Assembly: GCA_964562175.1 (NCBI GenBank)
Contig: CAZLRV010000005.1
Location: 41,855 to 105,854, forward strand
Origin: CAZCJU01 sp964562175
Lineage (GTDB): Bacteria; Bacillota; Clostridia; Oscillospirales; CAG-272
Direction of reading: 5' to 3'
DNA length: 64,000 nucleotides
Made by a program: the position numbers and the translations under genes. The notes beneath the pieces were generated by a model that saw only the letters and a program-made list of their open reading frames with translations, made no database searches and was not told the origin of the DNA. Below, one piece after another: positions 8,944-18,939 of this stretch (position 1 is the first letter of the stretch; each line of letters opens with the position of its first letter).

Positions 8944-9228
8944 ATGATAAAGCCGTCGATAGAGGAGCTTACACAGCACGGAAAGTATAACAGATACGAG
9001 CTTGTTATAGCAACGAGCAAATGCGCTCACCTCGTTACGGATGAGTACGTTCGCCAACGTACCGAGGCGGAACGCCGTATAAACAACAAAGAGAACAACG
9101 ACCGCCCGCTTACCTCAATGATAAATAAAGACCTGAGAGACGAAAAAGCCGTTAAAAACGCAATCAGAATGCTTTACAGCGGCGAATACGAGATAGTTAA
9201 GCCCGAGGATACCGAGGAAAACGACTGA
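8944..9228 (+). CDS. rpoZ: DNA-directed RNA polymerase omega subunit
   Basis: 94 residues. The conserved omega core is clear: RYELVIATSKCAHLV followed by KDLRDEKAVKNAIRML. Omega binds the beta-prime subunit and helps assembly; it also links polymerase to ppGpp in some bacteria. AAAGGAGC lies about 7 bases before the ATG. In most Firmicutes coaBC follows this gene, but here priA starts only 2 bases after the stop. Confidence 0.93.
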   Translation: MIKPSIEELTQHGKYNRYELVIATSKCAHLVTDEYVRQRTEAERRINNKENNDRPLTSMINKDLRDEKAVKNAIRMLYSGEYEIVKPEDTEEND

Positions 9229-9230
9229 CA

Positions 9231-11750
9231 ATGCTCATCGCAACGCTCAGTATTCTTTCATTACCCTACGGCGTAAACGATAAATACGATTATATATTGG
9301 CAGACGAGGATGCGGGCGATGTGTTCGATGAATCGGGCTTGCCCGATGTAGTGGGAATGTTCGCCGCAGTACCGTTCGGCACGGGCAACCGTGAAAGCGT
9401 GGGTCTTGTTTGCTCAATATGCCGTAAGGACGAGGGACTAAGCACCGTAAAGGCAATGAAAACGATACATTTTCTCTATCGCAGAGAGTATTCCATCGGG
9501 CGTGAGTTGTATTCGCTTTGCCGATATATCGCATCGAATACGTTTTGCACGCTCGGCGATGTGGTGAAATGTGCGTTTCCCACTGTTCTTTTGGGACAGC
9601 TTGAGGATACCTACGAGGTTACGCAAAAGGAGCCGTCGGGATTTAATATAAAGCTGCAAATGCTGTACGGGTATATATATTCCCACAAAAATTCGACAAC
9701 GGCGGAGCTTTGCGCCGAGTACGGTGGCGAGGTAAGAGATGCGTTGAGATATCTGCTCAATGAGGGCTATATACGCATTCAGCCGACGGTGAAAAATGTA
9801 CCGGGTGTTAAGTATAAGTATATATATTCTCTTGCCGCACCTGCGGAGGATATAATAAAAACCTCGAAAAGTCCCAGAGTGCGGGCACTTGCGGAATATC
9901 TATCCGAGGTCGGCTCGGAAACTCGTGACTATATCAAGGATAAATTCTCGCTCGCCTCGCATGAGTTGAAAAAGCTCTGCCAAAAGGAAATATTGAGCTG
10001 TGAGCAGATAGAAGAATACAGAAATCCCTATATACTGTATGCAAAGCAAACAAAGCACGAGGACTCACCCCTAAGCGAGGAGCAAAGGGCGGCTTATGAT
10101 AAGCTGAGTGAGTTGATAGATACGGGCAAGCCGCAGGCGGCTCTGCTGTACGGTGTTACGGGAAGCGGAAAAACGAGAGTCATAAAAGAGCTGTGCGACA
10201 AGGTGATAGCATCGGGAAGGGGTGTTATAATGCTCCTGCCCGAAATATCGCTGACACCGCAATCAACGGCTATATTCTGCGCTTGCTACGGCGAGCGTGT
10301 TGCCGTGATACATTCATCGCTCTCCGTCGGTGAGAGGACAGATGCGTGGAAGCGTGTAAAACGAGGACTTGTAGATCTTGTCATAGGTACAAGAAGTGCG
10401 ATCTTCGCACCGATGCCGAACCTCGGAATGATAGTTATCGACGAAGAACAGGAGCATACCTACAAATCGGAGATGACTCCGAAATATCATGCAAGAGATG
10501 CGGCACGCTTCAGATGTGCGACGAATAATGCGTTGTTGCTTCTTGCTTCGGCTACGCCGAGCGTTGAGAGCTTCTACAAAGCAAGCGAGGGTAAATATAC
10601 GCTTGTTCGCATGATGAACAGATACGGCAACGCAAAAATCGCCCAAACAGTGCTTTTCGATATGCGGCGTGACGTGGCAAACGGAATAACAGACCCCATA
10701 GGCACGGAGCTTAAAAAAAGAATATGCGATAACAAGAGCAGGGGCGACCAGACGATACTGTTTTTGAACAGACGAGGCTATAACAGCTTTCTCAGCTGTA
10801 ATAAGTGCGGTAATGTGCTTCTGTGTCCCAATTGCGATATATCGCTTACGTATCACGCAAATAAGTTTTTCCGTGCAGAGGATGCGATGAGCGTCGAGAA
10901 CGCATATTCCGTCAGAGCCGACAGCGGTTATTTGATGTGCCATACCTGCGGATATAAAACGAGCGTGCCGGAAAAATGCTCAAAATGCGGCTCGGAGCAT
11001 ATCGCTTATATGGGCTACGGCACACAAAAAATTGAAAATGATTTAAGAGAGCTTGACCCGACCTTGCGTATTCTTCGCATGGATGCGGATACGACGGGTG
11101 GCAAAAGCTCGTATGAAAAGATACTCGGAACTTTCAGAGAGTCGGGAGCCGATGTTTTGCTCGGCACGCAGATGGTGACAAAGGGACACGACTTTCCCGA
11201 TGTTACATTGGTGGGCGTGTTGCTTGCCGATTATTCGCTGTATGTGCAGGACTTCAGAGCAAACGAACGAAGCTTTTCAATGCTTACGCAGGTAATAGGG
11301 CGTGCGGGACGAGCGGAAAAAGAGGGCGTTGCGGTAATCCAAACATTCAACCCCGAGCATGAAATACTCTCGATTGCCTGCAAGCAGGACTATGATGCGT
11401 TTTACAAGGGCGAGATAGCGATGCGACGTGCATTGCTTTATCCTCCGTTTTGCAATATGGCGGTGTTCACGTTTTCCTCGGAAAACGAGGGTATGGCATT
11501 GAAATCCGCGACGACGTTTTACAACAGATTGTTGCAGCTTAACGAAAGCGAATACAAGGACGTTAAGATAATATATTTCGGCCCGTTTGAGGCTTCCGTT
11601 TATAAGCTCAAGCGAACGTACAGAATGCAGCTTACCTGTAAATGCAAATTAAATAAGCGCACGAAAGAATTGTTTTCCGCCGTGCTTGGGCAGTGCCTGA
11701 GAGATTGCGGCAGAGGTAATTCGATAAGCGTGGATATAGATCCGATGTAA
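9231..11750 (+). CDS. priA: Primosomal protein N' (replication restart helicase)
   Basis: 839 residues, at the long end for PriA. The N-terminal 3'-DNA-binding part is followed by the helicase: Walker A GVTGSGKT near residue 307, motif II DEEQEHTYK near 403, and QVIGRAGRAEK in motif VI. Between the helicase lobes the zinc domain shows C-x2-C pairs (CNKCG, CPNC, CHTC, CSKC, about residues 523-586). PriA reloads the replisome at collapsed forks. The DEEQ form of motif II, instead of DEEH, is common in clostridial PriA and should not be read as a defect. The gene is nearly abutted to rpoZ, suggesting coupled translation. Confidence 0.96.
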   Translation: MLIATLSILSLPYGVNDKYDYILADEDAGDVFDESGLPDVVGMFAAVPFGTGNRESVGLVCSICRKDEGLSTVKAMKTIHFLYRREYSIGRELYSLCRYIASNTFCTLGDVVKCAFPTVLLGQLEDTYEVTQKEPSGFNIKLQMLYGYIYSHKNSTTAELCAEYGGEVRDALRYLLNEGYIRIQPTVKNVPGVKYKYIYSLAAPAEDIIKTSKSPRVRALAEYLSEVGSETRDYIKDKFSLASHELKKLCQKEILSCEQIEEYRNPYILYAKQTKHEDSPLSEEQRAAYDKLSELIDTGKPQAALLYGVTGSGKTRVIKELCDKVIASGRGVIMLLPEISLTPQSTAIFCACYGERVAVIHSSLSVGERTDAWKRVKRGLVDLVIGTRSAIFAPMPNLGMIVIDEEQEHTYKSEMTPKYHARDAARFRCATNNALLLLASATPSVESFYKASEGKYTLVRMMNRYGNAKIAQTVLFDMRRDVANGITDPIGTELKKRICDNKSRGDQTILFLNRRGYNSFLSCNKCGNVLLCPNCDISLTYHANKFFRAEDAMSVENAYSVRADSGYLMCHTCGYKTSVPEKCSKCGSEHIAYMGYGTQKIENDLRELDPTLRILRMDADTTGGKSSYEKILGTFRESGADVLLGTQMVTKGHDFPDVTLVGVLLADYSLYVQDFRANERSFSMLTQVIGRAGRAEKEGVAVIQTFNPEHEILSIACKQDYDAFYKGEIAMRRALLYPPFCNMAVFTFSSENEGMALKSATTFYNRLLQLNESEYKDVKIIYFGPFEASVYKLKRTYRMQLTCKCKLNKRTKELFSAVLGQCLRDCGRGNSISVDIDPM

Positions 11751-11773
11751 TATAGTGTTAGGAATTTTATAAA

Positions 11774-12256
11774 ATGGCTGTACTGAATATAGTTAAAGAA
11801 AGAGAAGAGAATAACGAATCGCTCCACAGAGTATGCAGACGTGTGGACAGCATAACGCCGAGAATAATAACGCTTCTTGACGATATGATAGAAACACTTC
11901 ACATAGCTAATGGTTGCGGACTCGCCGCACCGCAGGTCGGAGTGAACAGGCGTGTCGTTATAGTTGAGACAGAGCCGGGCGAGATAATAGAGCTTATAAA
12001 TCCGCAAATAATCGAAATGAAGGGCAAACAGCAGGAGGTCGAGGGCTGTCTGTCGCTTCCCGGAGAGTGGGGAATAGTCGATCGCCCGATGTGGGTAAAG
12101 GTCAGAGCCTTGAACAGACACGGCGAGGAAATAACACTTGAGGGCGAGGGACTTAAGGCACGGGCGTTTTGCCATGAGATAGACCATTTGGACGGAATAC
12201 TGTTTTCCGAGCATGCTTTGAGAATGCTCTCGCCGGATGAAATAGAGGTCGGCTGA
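11774..12256 (+). CDS. def: Peptide deformylase
   Basis: 160 residues with all three catalytic motifs: GCGLAAPQVG, EGCLSLP and HEIDHLDG. The Cys of the second and both His of the third bind the catalytic metal; the Glu is the general base. It removes the formyl group from new proteins. The partner formyltransferase gene overlaps by one base, TGA running into ATG. The start has TTAGGA about 9 bases upstream. Confidence 0.97.
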   Translation: MAVLNIVKEREENNESLHRVCRRVDSITPRIITLLDDMIETLHIANGCGLAAPQVGVNRRVVIVETEPGEIIELINPQIIEMKGKQQEVEGCLSLPGEWGIVDRPMWVKVRALNRHGEEITLEGEGLKARAFCHEIDHLDGILFSEHALRMLSPDEIEVG

Positions 12257-13203
12257 TGAGAATACTCTATATGGGTACGCCCGATATTGCAAGGGATATA
12301 CTTGCGACACTGTGCGATGCGCAGTATGAGATATGTGCCGTGTTTACACAGCCCGATAAGCCGAAGGGCAGAGGCTATACCATGACCCCTCCGCCGGTAA
12401 AGGTATACGCCGATGAGCATGGAATACCCGTATTTCAACCGAAAACGCTTAGGGATGAGGAAAGTATAAGTACCCTAAAGGCTCTTGCCCCCGAGCTGAT
12501 CATAGTTGTCGCCTACGGCAAAATATTGCCCTCGGAGGTGCTTAAAATACCGCCCATGGGCTGTATAAACGTACACGCGTCGCTTTTGCCCGAATACAGA
12601 GGTGCGGCACCGATACAGAGAAGTATAATGGACGGCAAAAAAGAAACGGGTGTTACGACTATGTTTATGGACGAGGGACTTGATACGGGCGATATGTTGC
12701 TTTCCGCCACCGTTGCGATAGGCGATGACACAAATTACCTTGAGCTTACAAAAAGCCTTGCACAGACAGGCGGGGAATTATTGCTCAAAACCGTAAAACA
12801 GCTTGAGTCGGGCTTGCTTCAAAGGCATAAGCAAGATGATTCGGCGGCAAGCTATGCGGCAAAAATAGAAAAAAGCGAGCTTTTGATTGACTTTACAAGA
12901 CCCGCAAGGCAAATACACGACCTTGTCCGCTCCGTATATCCGTCACTTGCGGCGTATACGTATCTTAATACCTCAAAGGGAAAAAAACAGCTGAAAATAG
13001 CGAAAACGCACGTGGCAGACGTGATATGCAACGGTAAGCCGGGAGAGATAATAGAGGCAGACGCACGTGCAAAACGCTTGCTCGTTGCCTGCGGAGACGG
13101 AGTGCTTCAAATAGATGAGCTGATACCGGAGGGGAAAAAGCAAATGACGTGTGCCGACTATATAAGAGGTCGTGCCGTGTCAACAGGAGATATTTTAGGT
13201 TAA
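12256..13203 (+). CDS. fmt: Methionyl-tRNA formyltransferase
   Basis: 315 residues, standard length. The formyl-transfer site is NVHASLLPEYRGAAP (Asn and His) with the Asp in DEGLDTGD. The C-terminal domain that grips initiator tRNA follows. It supplies the formyl group that peptide deformylase later removes, so the def-fmt pairing is functional. A zinc metallopeptidase gene begins directly after its stop, with no gap. Confidence 0.97.
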   Translation: MRILYMGTPDIARDILATLCDAQYEICAVFTQPDKPKGRGYTMTPPPVKVYADEHGIPVFQPKTLRDEESISTLKALAPELIIVVAYGKILPSEVLKIPPMGCINVHASLLPEYRGAAPIQRSIMDGKKETGVTTMFMDEGLDTGDMLLSATVAIGDDTNYLELTKSLAQTGGELLLKTVKQLESGLLQRHKQDDSAASYAAKIEKSELLIDFTRPARQIHDLVRSVYPSLAAYTYLNTSKGKKQLKIAKTHVADVICNGKPGEIIEADARAKRLLVACGDGVLQIDELIPEGKKQMTCADYIRGRAVSTGDILG

Positions 13204-13902
13204 ATGTTGAATTATTACTATATCGTATTTATGTTGCCCGCCTTTATTTTGGCTATGATATGCCAAATATCGGTAAAGACAACATTTAAGAAATACAGTA
13301 AGGTAAAAAATAAATATTGTATAAGCGGTGCCGATGCCGCACGTGCGGTGCTTGCCACCGGCTGTGACGGCGTGAGAGCAAGCAATGTACGTGTAACATC
13401 GATATCGGGGGAGCTGACAGACCGTTTTGATCCGAGAAGCAACGAAATAATGCTTTCGGACGGTGTTTTTTCCGCAAAAACCGTTGCCGCAGTCGGGGTC
13501 GCCGCACATGAGGCGGGACACGCACTTCAATATGAGCAGGGCTATACGATGATGAAAATTCGTTCGGCGATAATTCCGATATGCAATATCGGGGCATCGC
13601 TGACACCGTATCTGATCTTGATAGGTCTTGTATTTTCAAATATGTATTTATATCTGCTCGGTATATTCGGATATTGTACGGTCGCATTCTTTCAGCTCGT
13701 AACACTTCCCGTAGAGTTCAATGCATCGAGGCGTGCCGTTGCCGCAATTAAATCATCCGGTATTTTGACAGATGAAGAGCTTATCGGCGTAAAAAAGGTG
13801 CTTACCGCCGCCGCAATGACATATGTTGCCGCATTATTCAGCTCACTTATGCAAATACTCTATTATATAAGCTTGGTTAGCGACAGAAGGGATAAAAGAT
13901 GA
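13204..13902 (+). CDS. YugP-like zinc metallopeptidase, membrane bound
   Basis: 232 residues. One N-terminal helix and two or three further hydrophobic segments flank the zinc site HEAGHALQ near residue 101. The segment RFDPRSNEIMLSDGVF just before it is typical of the neutral zinc metallopeptidase family that includes B. subtilis YugP. The substrate is not known; membrane protein quality control is a reasonable guess. It sits with zero spacing after fmt and overlaps rsmB by 4 bases (ATGA), so it belongs to the translation operon, an arrangement common in Clostridia but not in Bacillus. Confidence 0.88.
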   Translation: MLNYYYIVFMLPAFILAMICQISVKTTFKKYSKVKNKYCISGADAARAVLATGCDGVRASNVRVTSISGELTDRFDPRSNEIMLSDGVFSAKTVAAVGVAAHEAGHALQYEQGYTMMKIRSAIIPICNIGASLTPYLILIGLVFSNMYLYLLGIFGYCTVAFFQLVTLPVEFNASRRAVAAIKSSGILTDEELIGVKKVLTAAAMTYVAALFSSLMQILYYISLVSDRRDKR

Positions 13903-15197
13903 ATACGACAAGCAGACAGATCGCACTGCTTTCACTGTGCAGATACGAGCGGGAAGGGAAATATTCCAACCTCGAAGCAGATGCGGCAATAAAAAAATTC
14001 AAGCTTGAGGGTGCGGAAAAAAAGCTGTATACAAAGCTTTTGTACGGCACTATCGAAAGAAAAATAACACTTGATTATATAATATCGAAGCTGTCCGACA
14101 GACCTATTGAGGATATGAGCCTTCAAATGCGTAATATACTGCGTATGTCGATATATCAAATGCGTTTTCTTGATAAGATACCCGATAACGCCGCAGTGAA
14201 CGAGGGCGTTGAGCTGGCAAAGAAATTCGAAAAACCGTCGTCCGCAGCATTTGCAAATGCGATTTTGAGAAGATATGCGGCGTCGGGGGACAAAATAAAG
14301 CTTCCGCAAAAAAAGGACGGCATTATTGAGTATCTGACCGTGAATTATTCCGTAGGAGCGTTTGTTGCCGCATCACTCGTCGAATCGCTCGGCGAGGACG
14401 GAGCGGAAAAAATGCTGAAAAAGATAAACGAGTCGGAGCATTATATTACACTCAGAGTCAATACTCTTGTCACCTCACGTGATGAGCTTATGGAAAAGCT
14501 CGGTAACATCGGCGTAAAGAGCAAAAAATGCAAGCTTTCGCCGTGGGGTATAAATATTGAGAGCTATATAGATATTCCGACACTGTTTGATACGGTGGGA
14601 AACGGTGCTTTTATCGAGGATGAAGCAAGTCAGGCGGCAATAGCCGCACTTGCGCCGAGTGCGGGACAGCTTGTAGTCGATGTCTGCGCCGCACCGGGTG
14701 GCAAAACGGTAAGCTGTGCCATTGCAATGGAAAACAGCGGAAAAATATATGCATATGATATGCACCAAAGCAAGATAAAGCTGATAGACGATGCCGCAAA
14801 CAGAATGGGAGTCGATATTGTCGAGTCCTCTTGCAGAAATGCGAAAACGCCCAATGAGGAGCTGTATGGCAAGGCAGACAGAGTCATATGCGACGTTCCA
14901 TGCTCAAATCTCGGCGTTATCGGCAAAAAGCCCGAGGTGAGATATAAAGACTTATCGGATATAGACAGACTCATTGCTACACAACGAGAGATATTGACGC
15001 AAAGCTTGAAATATTTGAAGAAGCACGGCAGATTGCTTTATTCCACTTGCACAATAAACAAAAAAGAAAATGGCGATACCGTCAGAGAGCTGCTCGAAAA
15101 AAACACGGATTATTCGCTTATATACGAAAGAACCCTTACACCGTGCGATGACGGCTGTGACGGCTTTTATGTGGCAGTGATAGAAAAAAATGATTGA
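13899..15197 (+). CDS. rsmB: 16S rRNA (cytosine(967)-C(5))-methyltransferase
   Basis: 432 residues. The N-terminal ~140 residues form a NusB-like RNA-binding domain. The methyltransferase follows with CAAPGGKT as the SAM loop, and the two catalytic cysteines in DVPCSNLG and YSTCTI. It methylates C967 of 16S rRNA. The start codon overlaps the stop of the metallopeptidase gene and the end overlaps rlmN by 8 bases, showing tight coupling. Confidence 0.95.
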   Translation: MNTTSRQIALLSLCRYEREGKYSNLEADAAIKKFKLEGAEKKLYTKLLYGTIERKITLDYIISKLSDRPIEDMSLQMRNILRMSIYQMRFLDKIPDNAAVNEGVELAKKFEKPSSAAFANAILRRYAASGDKIKLPQKKDGIIEYLTVNYSVGAFVAASLVESLGEDGAEKMLKKINESEHYITLRVNTLVTSRDELMEKLGNIGVKSKKCKLSPWGINIESYIDIPTLFDTVGNGAFIEDEASQAAIAALAPSAGQLVVDVCAAPGGKTVSCAIAMENSGKIYAYDMHQSKIKLIDDAANRMGVDIVESSCRNAKTPNEELYGKADRVICDVPCSNLGVIGKKPEVRYKDLSDIDRLIATQREILTQSLKYLKKHGRLLYSTCTINKKENGDTVRELLEKNTDYSLIYERTLTPCDDGCDGFYVAVIEKND

Positions 15198-16227
15198 TAT
15201 ATTATCGCTTGACAAAATCGAGCTTGAACAATTATTAACGGATATAGGTCAACCGAAATACAGAGCGAAGCAGATATTCAAATGGCTACATTCCGGTGTC
15301 GGATTTGAAGAAATGACAAATTTGCCGAACACACTGCGCCTATATTTAGCGGAAAACGCATATATCGCAACGCCGAGCGTGGCAAAAAAGCTCGTATCAC
15401 GTGACGGAACGATAAAATACTTGATGAGAATGAACGACGGCGAGGTAGTGGAAAGCGTGCTTATGAGGTATAAGCACGGAAACAGCGTTTGTATTTCATC
15501 GCAAGTAGGCTGTCGCATGGGCTGTAAATTCTGTGCATCAACGCTTAAGGGCTTAAAGCGTTCGCTTGCCCCGTCCGAGCTGCTCGGTCAAATACTTGCA
15601 ATACAGAAGGACAGCGGGGAAAGAGTTTCAAATATCGTTATGATGGGAATAGGTGAGCCGCTTGACAATTACGATAATACGGTGAAGTTTTTGCATTTGG
15701 TAAGCTGTGAGGACGGGCTTAATATCGGTTTAAGACATATTTCGGTTTCAACGTGCGGTATAGTGCCTAAAATATACGAATTGGCAAAACAGGGCTTGCC
15801 CGTAACTCTGTCGATATCGCTCCATGCGGTAAATGACGAGGTGCGAAGCTCCATTATGCCGATAAATAATAAATATAAAATATCTCAGCTTCTCGGTGCT
15901 TGTCATGATTATTTTAAGGAAACGGGACGGAGAATATCGTTTGAATATACGCTTATATCGGGTATAAACGACAGCGAGAGCCAAGCGTGCGAGCTTGCAC
16001 GCCTACTTCATTACCATTTAAGGGATATGCCCGTACACGTCAATCTGATACCGATAAACGAGGTAAAGGAAAGAGGCTTCAAAAAAGGCAGTGCCGACTC
16101 GATAAGAGCTTTTGAATCGAAGCTGAATTCCATGGGTATTACGGCTACGGTCAGAAGGAGTCTCGGTTCGGATATAAACGCCTCGTGCGGACAGCTGAGA
16201 AACTCATACGAGCAAGAGCATAATTAA
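15190..16227 (+). CDS. rlmN: 23S rRNA/tRNA (adenine-C2)-methyltransferase RlmN
   Basis: 345 residues. The radical SAM motif C-x3-C-x2-C lies in VGCRMGCKFCAS, preceded by SVCIS. The GEPLDNY block and the C-terminal Cys in NASCGQL, the methyl-carrying cysteine, are present. It adds C2 methyl to A2503 of 23S rRNA and A37 of some tRNAs. It starts within rsmB. A short 43-base gap precedes prpC. Confidence 0.95.
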   Translation: MIDILSLDKIELEQLLTDIGQPKYRAKQIFKWLHSGVGFEEMTNLPNTLRLYLAENAYIATPSVAKKLVSRDGTIKYLMRMNDGEVVESVLMRYKHGNSVCISSQVGCRMGCKFCASTLKGLKRSLAPSELLGQILAIQKDSGERVSNIVMMGIGEPLDNYDNTVKFLHLVSCEDGLNIGLRHISVSTCGIVPKIYELAKQGLPVTLSISLHAVNDEVRSSIMPINNKYKISQLLGACHDYFKETGRRISFEYTLISGINDSESQACELARLLHYHLRDMPVHVNLIPINEVKERGFKKGSADSIRAFESKLNSMGITATVRRSLGSDINASCGQLRNSYEQEHN

Positions 16228-16270
16228 GCACAACGCTTTCTATAAGCGATAACGCCAAACGGAGAGGATT

Positions 16271-17032
16271 ATGAAATTATTCGGTCTGACAGACAAGGGA
16301 AAAACAAGAGCGGAAAACCAAGATACGTTCAGAATTGAAGAGCTTTCCGAAAAGGTGAGCCTTTGTACCGTCTGTGACGGTATGGGCGGCGCCAATGCGG
16401 GAGATCAGGCAAGTATGCTTGCCGTGTACGTATACAACACGACCGTTATTCAGGTTTTAAAAAAGCATAGCGACGAGGAATTTGTACCGAGTATAAGTCC
16501 CCAACAACTGAGAAGACTTTTTATGTCCGCCGTCAGCCGTGCAAATACAGCGGTATTTGAAAAGAGCAAGACCTCGCCGCTTCTTGAGGGCATGGGAACG
16601 ACGCTTGTTTCGGCACTCGTCACGCCCGAGGCGATATATGCGCTTAACGTGGGCGACAGCAGAATGTACGGTTCAAAGGACGGCACGCTTGAACAGATAA
16701 CCAAGGACCATTCTTATGTGCAATATCTCGTTGACGAGGGCGTTATCGAACCTGACAAGGCGGCAAATCACCCGAAAAAGAACATAATCACACGTGCCGT
16801 CGGCACCAACGATTATACCGAAGCGGATTATTATGAAATACCGTGCGACAAATACGACAAAATATTGCTATGCTCCGACGGGCTGAGCAATTTCGTTTCC
16901 GATGAGGAGATAAACGAAATAATAAAGCTTGATGTCGCAGAGGCGGTACATAGACTTATTGAACGTGCAAATGAAAACGGCGGCGGAGATAACATAACCG
17001 CTGTGCTGGTTTCGTTGCGGGAGGTTGAATAA
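16271..17032 (+). CDS. prpC: PP2C-type serine/threonine phosphatase
   Basis: 253 residues with the complete PP2C metal motifs: NQDTF near the N-terminus, CDGMGGANAGD, LNVGDSRMY, LLCSDGLSNFV and GGGDNITAV. It removes phosphate from proteins modified by the neighbouring PASTA kinase and probably from the kinase itself. GGAGAGG lies 4 bases before the ATG. The stop overlaps the kinase ATG by one base, the usual PrpC-PrkC arrangement. Confidence 0.93.
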   Translation: MKLFGLTDKGKTRAENQDTFRIEELSEKVSLCTVCDGMGGANAGDQASMLAVYVYNTTVIQVLKKHSDEEFVPSISPQQLRRLFMSAVSRANTAVFEKSKTSPLLEGMGTTLVSALVTPEAIYALNVGDSRMYGSKDGTLEQITKDHSYVQYLVDEGVIEPDKAANHPKKNIITRAVGTNDYTEADYYEIPCDKYDKILLCSDGLSNFVSDEEINEIIKLDVAEAVHRLIERANENGGGDNITAVLVSLREVE

Positions 17033-18939
17033 TGGAAGATTACAGCAGATATGTCGGTAAAATGATAGACGGACGTTTTAAAATACAAAGAGTGGTCGGC
17101 AGTGGCGGCATGGCAGTCGTATTTCAAGCTGAGGATACCGTGCTGAACAAGACCGTTGCGGTAAAGCTGCTTAAGGAAGATAAACAGAACGATCCGGCTT
17201 ATATAAGAAGCTTTATCAATGAATCAAAAGCGGTTGCGATGCTCTGCCACGAAAATATCGTACACATATACGATGTTTCGGTAAAGGACAAAATGCAATA
17301 TATCGTAATGGAGTATATCGAGGGAATAACGCTCAAAACATACTTAAAAAGAAAAGGCGGTATACTCGATTGGCGTGAAACGCTCTCCATTACCGAGCAG
17401 ATACTTCGTGCATTGGATCACGCTCATTCAAAGGGTGTGATACACAGAGATATTAAACCGCAAAATATTATGCTATTGCGTAACGGACTTATAAAGGTAG
17501 CCGATTTCGGAATTGCAAAGCTTCCTGAGGGAGATACGATGACGAATACGAACCGTGCAATAGGTACGGTGCATTATATAAGCCCCGAACAGGCAAGAAG
17601 CGAGCCTATAGACAGAAAGAGCGACTTGTATTCCGTCGGCGTTATGATGTATGAGCTTGCTTGCGGTAAGCTTCCGTTTACGGCAGAATCTCCCGTTTCC
17701 GTTGCTCTTAAGCAGGTGGGCGAGCAAGCGGTGCCGCCGCGTGAGGTAAATCCCGAGCTTCCCGTCGGTATGGAGCAGATAATAATGCGTGCAATGGAGA
17801 AGAACCCCGACAGAAGATATCAAAGTGCAAAAGCAATGCTAAGACACGTCAGCGCATTGAAGGAAAATCCGAAGCTCCGCTTCAAAAATCCGTTTGATGA
17901 GGAGAATGAGGACGAGGACAATTATGTATCAACAGACGGCTCGGATAAAGCGATTGCGGTAGAGGGTCGTGCGATATTGCCGGTAATACTCGGTGTGCTT
18001 TCCTCGTTCTTGGTCGTTGCCGTAATACTTGCATTTCTTGTGTTCAACAAGCTCTCCGAGTCAATGAACAATACAAGCTCCAAGACCGTTGTGGTTGAAG
18101 ATTACGTCGGACGGGTGCTTGACGATAATTTGCGCAAACAGCTTGAGGATATGGGCTACAGGATAACCGAATACACGGGAGTGGGCGAGGACGGAACATT
18201 GCTCAATCAGATAGTAGAGCAGAGCCTGACTCCCGGAAGCAGCGAGAAATACGTTCCCGGCGAGAAATATATAGATATGGTATTTTATCTGTATAAAGGC
18301 TCAAACACCGTAAAGCTTCCCGATTTCAGATATAAAAGATATTCGGAGGTCAAGACCGAATATATGAATATGTACGATATCAAGGTCGAGAGGATATACG
18401 ACGATTTTATACCGACCGATTACGTTATTAAAACAGATCCCGCCGCCGGAAGCGATGTTACCGTCGGTTCATCTATAAAGCTGTACGTGAGCAACGGCAC
18501 GGATATGTCATCGTCAAGCAAAAAGAAAATGACAAACCTTGTCGGAATGAATGCCGCAGAAGCGCGTCAATGGCTGATCGATAACGGCTTTAAGCTCGGC
18601 TATATAAACTTCGAGGAATCCGACACTTACGAAAAAGACATTATTTGCTACCAAAGCGTAAATGTGGGTAAGGAGCTTCCCGAAGGCTCGAACGTTGATA
18701 TAACGGTAAGCCTCGGCAGGTTTATCAATATGATCGACCTTAAGGGAATGAGTGAGACAGACGCTAAAAAATGGATAGAGGATAACGGGCTGATAGTCGG
18801 CAATATTAAATATAAAAAATCCGATGCGGAGAATTATACCATTATTTCTCAAAGTATTGACCCCGATACCAAAGTAGGCTCCGGCAGTACTGTCGATCTT
18901 GAAATAGCGTCCGACAGCGTGTTCGATTGGCTTTCGTGA
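17032..18939 (+). CDS. prkC: Serine/threonine protein kinase with PASTA domains
   Basis: 635 residues. The cytoplasmic kinase spans residues ~15-275: glycine loop GSGGMAVV, Lys45 in AVKLLK, HRDIKPQN and DFGIAK. One transmembrane helix lies at ~316-340. Four extracellular PASTA units follow: the first is degenerate, the second begins near NTVKLPDF, the third near MTNLVGM, the fourth near MIDLKGM. PASTA units bind muropeptide or lipid II, so the enzyme couples the wall state to phosphorylation and, in spore formers, to germination. It overlaps prpC and is followed by rsgA with overlapping ATGA. Confidence 0.95.
   Translation: MEDYSRYVGKMIDGRFKIQRVVGSGGMAVVFQAEDTVLNKTVAVKLLKEDKQNDPAYIRSFINESKAVAMLCHENIVHIYDVSVKDKMQYIVMEYIEGITLKTYLKRKGGILDWRETLSITEQILRALDHAHSKGVIHRDIKPQNIMLLRNGLIKVADFGIAKLPEGDTMTNTNRAIGTVHYISPEQARSEPIDRKSDLYSVGVMMYELACGKLPFTAESPVSVALKQVGEQAVPPREVNPELPVGMEQIIMRAMEKNPDRRYQSAKAMLRHVSALKENPKLRFKNPFDEENEDEDNYVSTDGSDKAIAVEGRAILPVILGVLSSFLVVAVILAFLVFNKLSESMNNTSSKTVVVEDYVGRVLDDNLRKQLEDMGYRITEYTGVGEDGTLLNQIVEQSLTPGSSEKYVPGEKYIDMVFYLYKGSNTVKLPDFRYKRYSEVKTEYMNMYDIKVERIYDDFIPTDYVIKTDPAAGSDVTVGSSIKLYVSNGTDMSSSSKKKMTNLVGMNAAEARQWLIDNGFKLGYINFEESDTYEKDIICYQSVNVGKELPEGSNVDITVSLGRFINMIDLKGMSETDAKKWIEDNGLIVGNIKYKKSDAENYTIISQSIDPDTKVGSGSTVDLEIASDSVFDWLS

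Noticed and set aside
10430..10460. PriA motif II reads DEEQ instead of DEEH, suggesting a defect
   Set aside because: This variant is common in clostridial PriA and all other motifs are intact.
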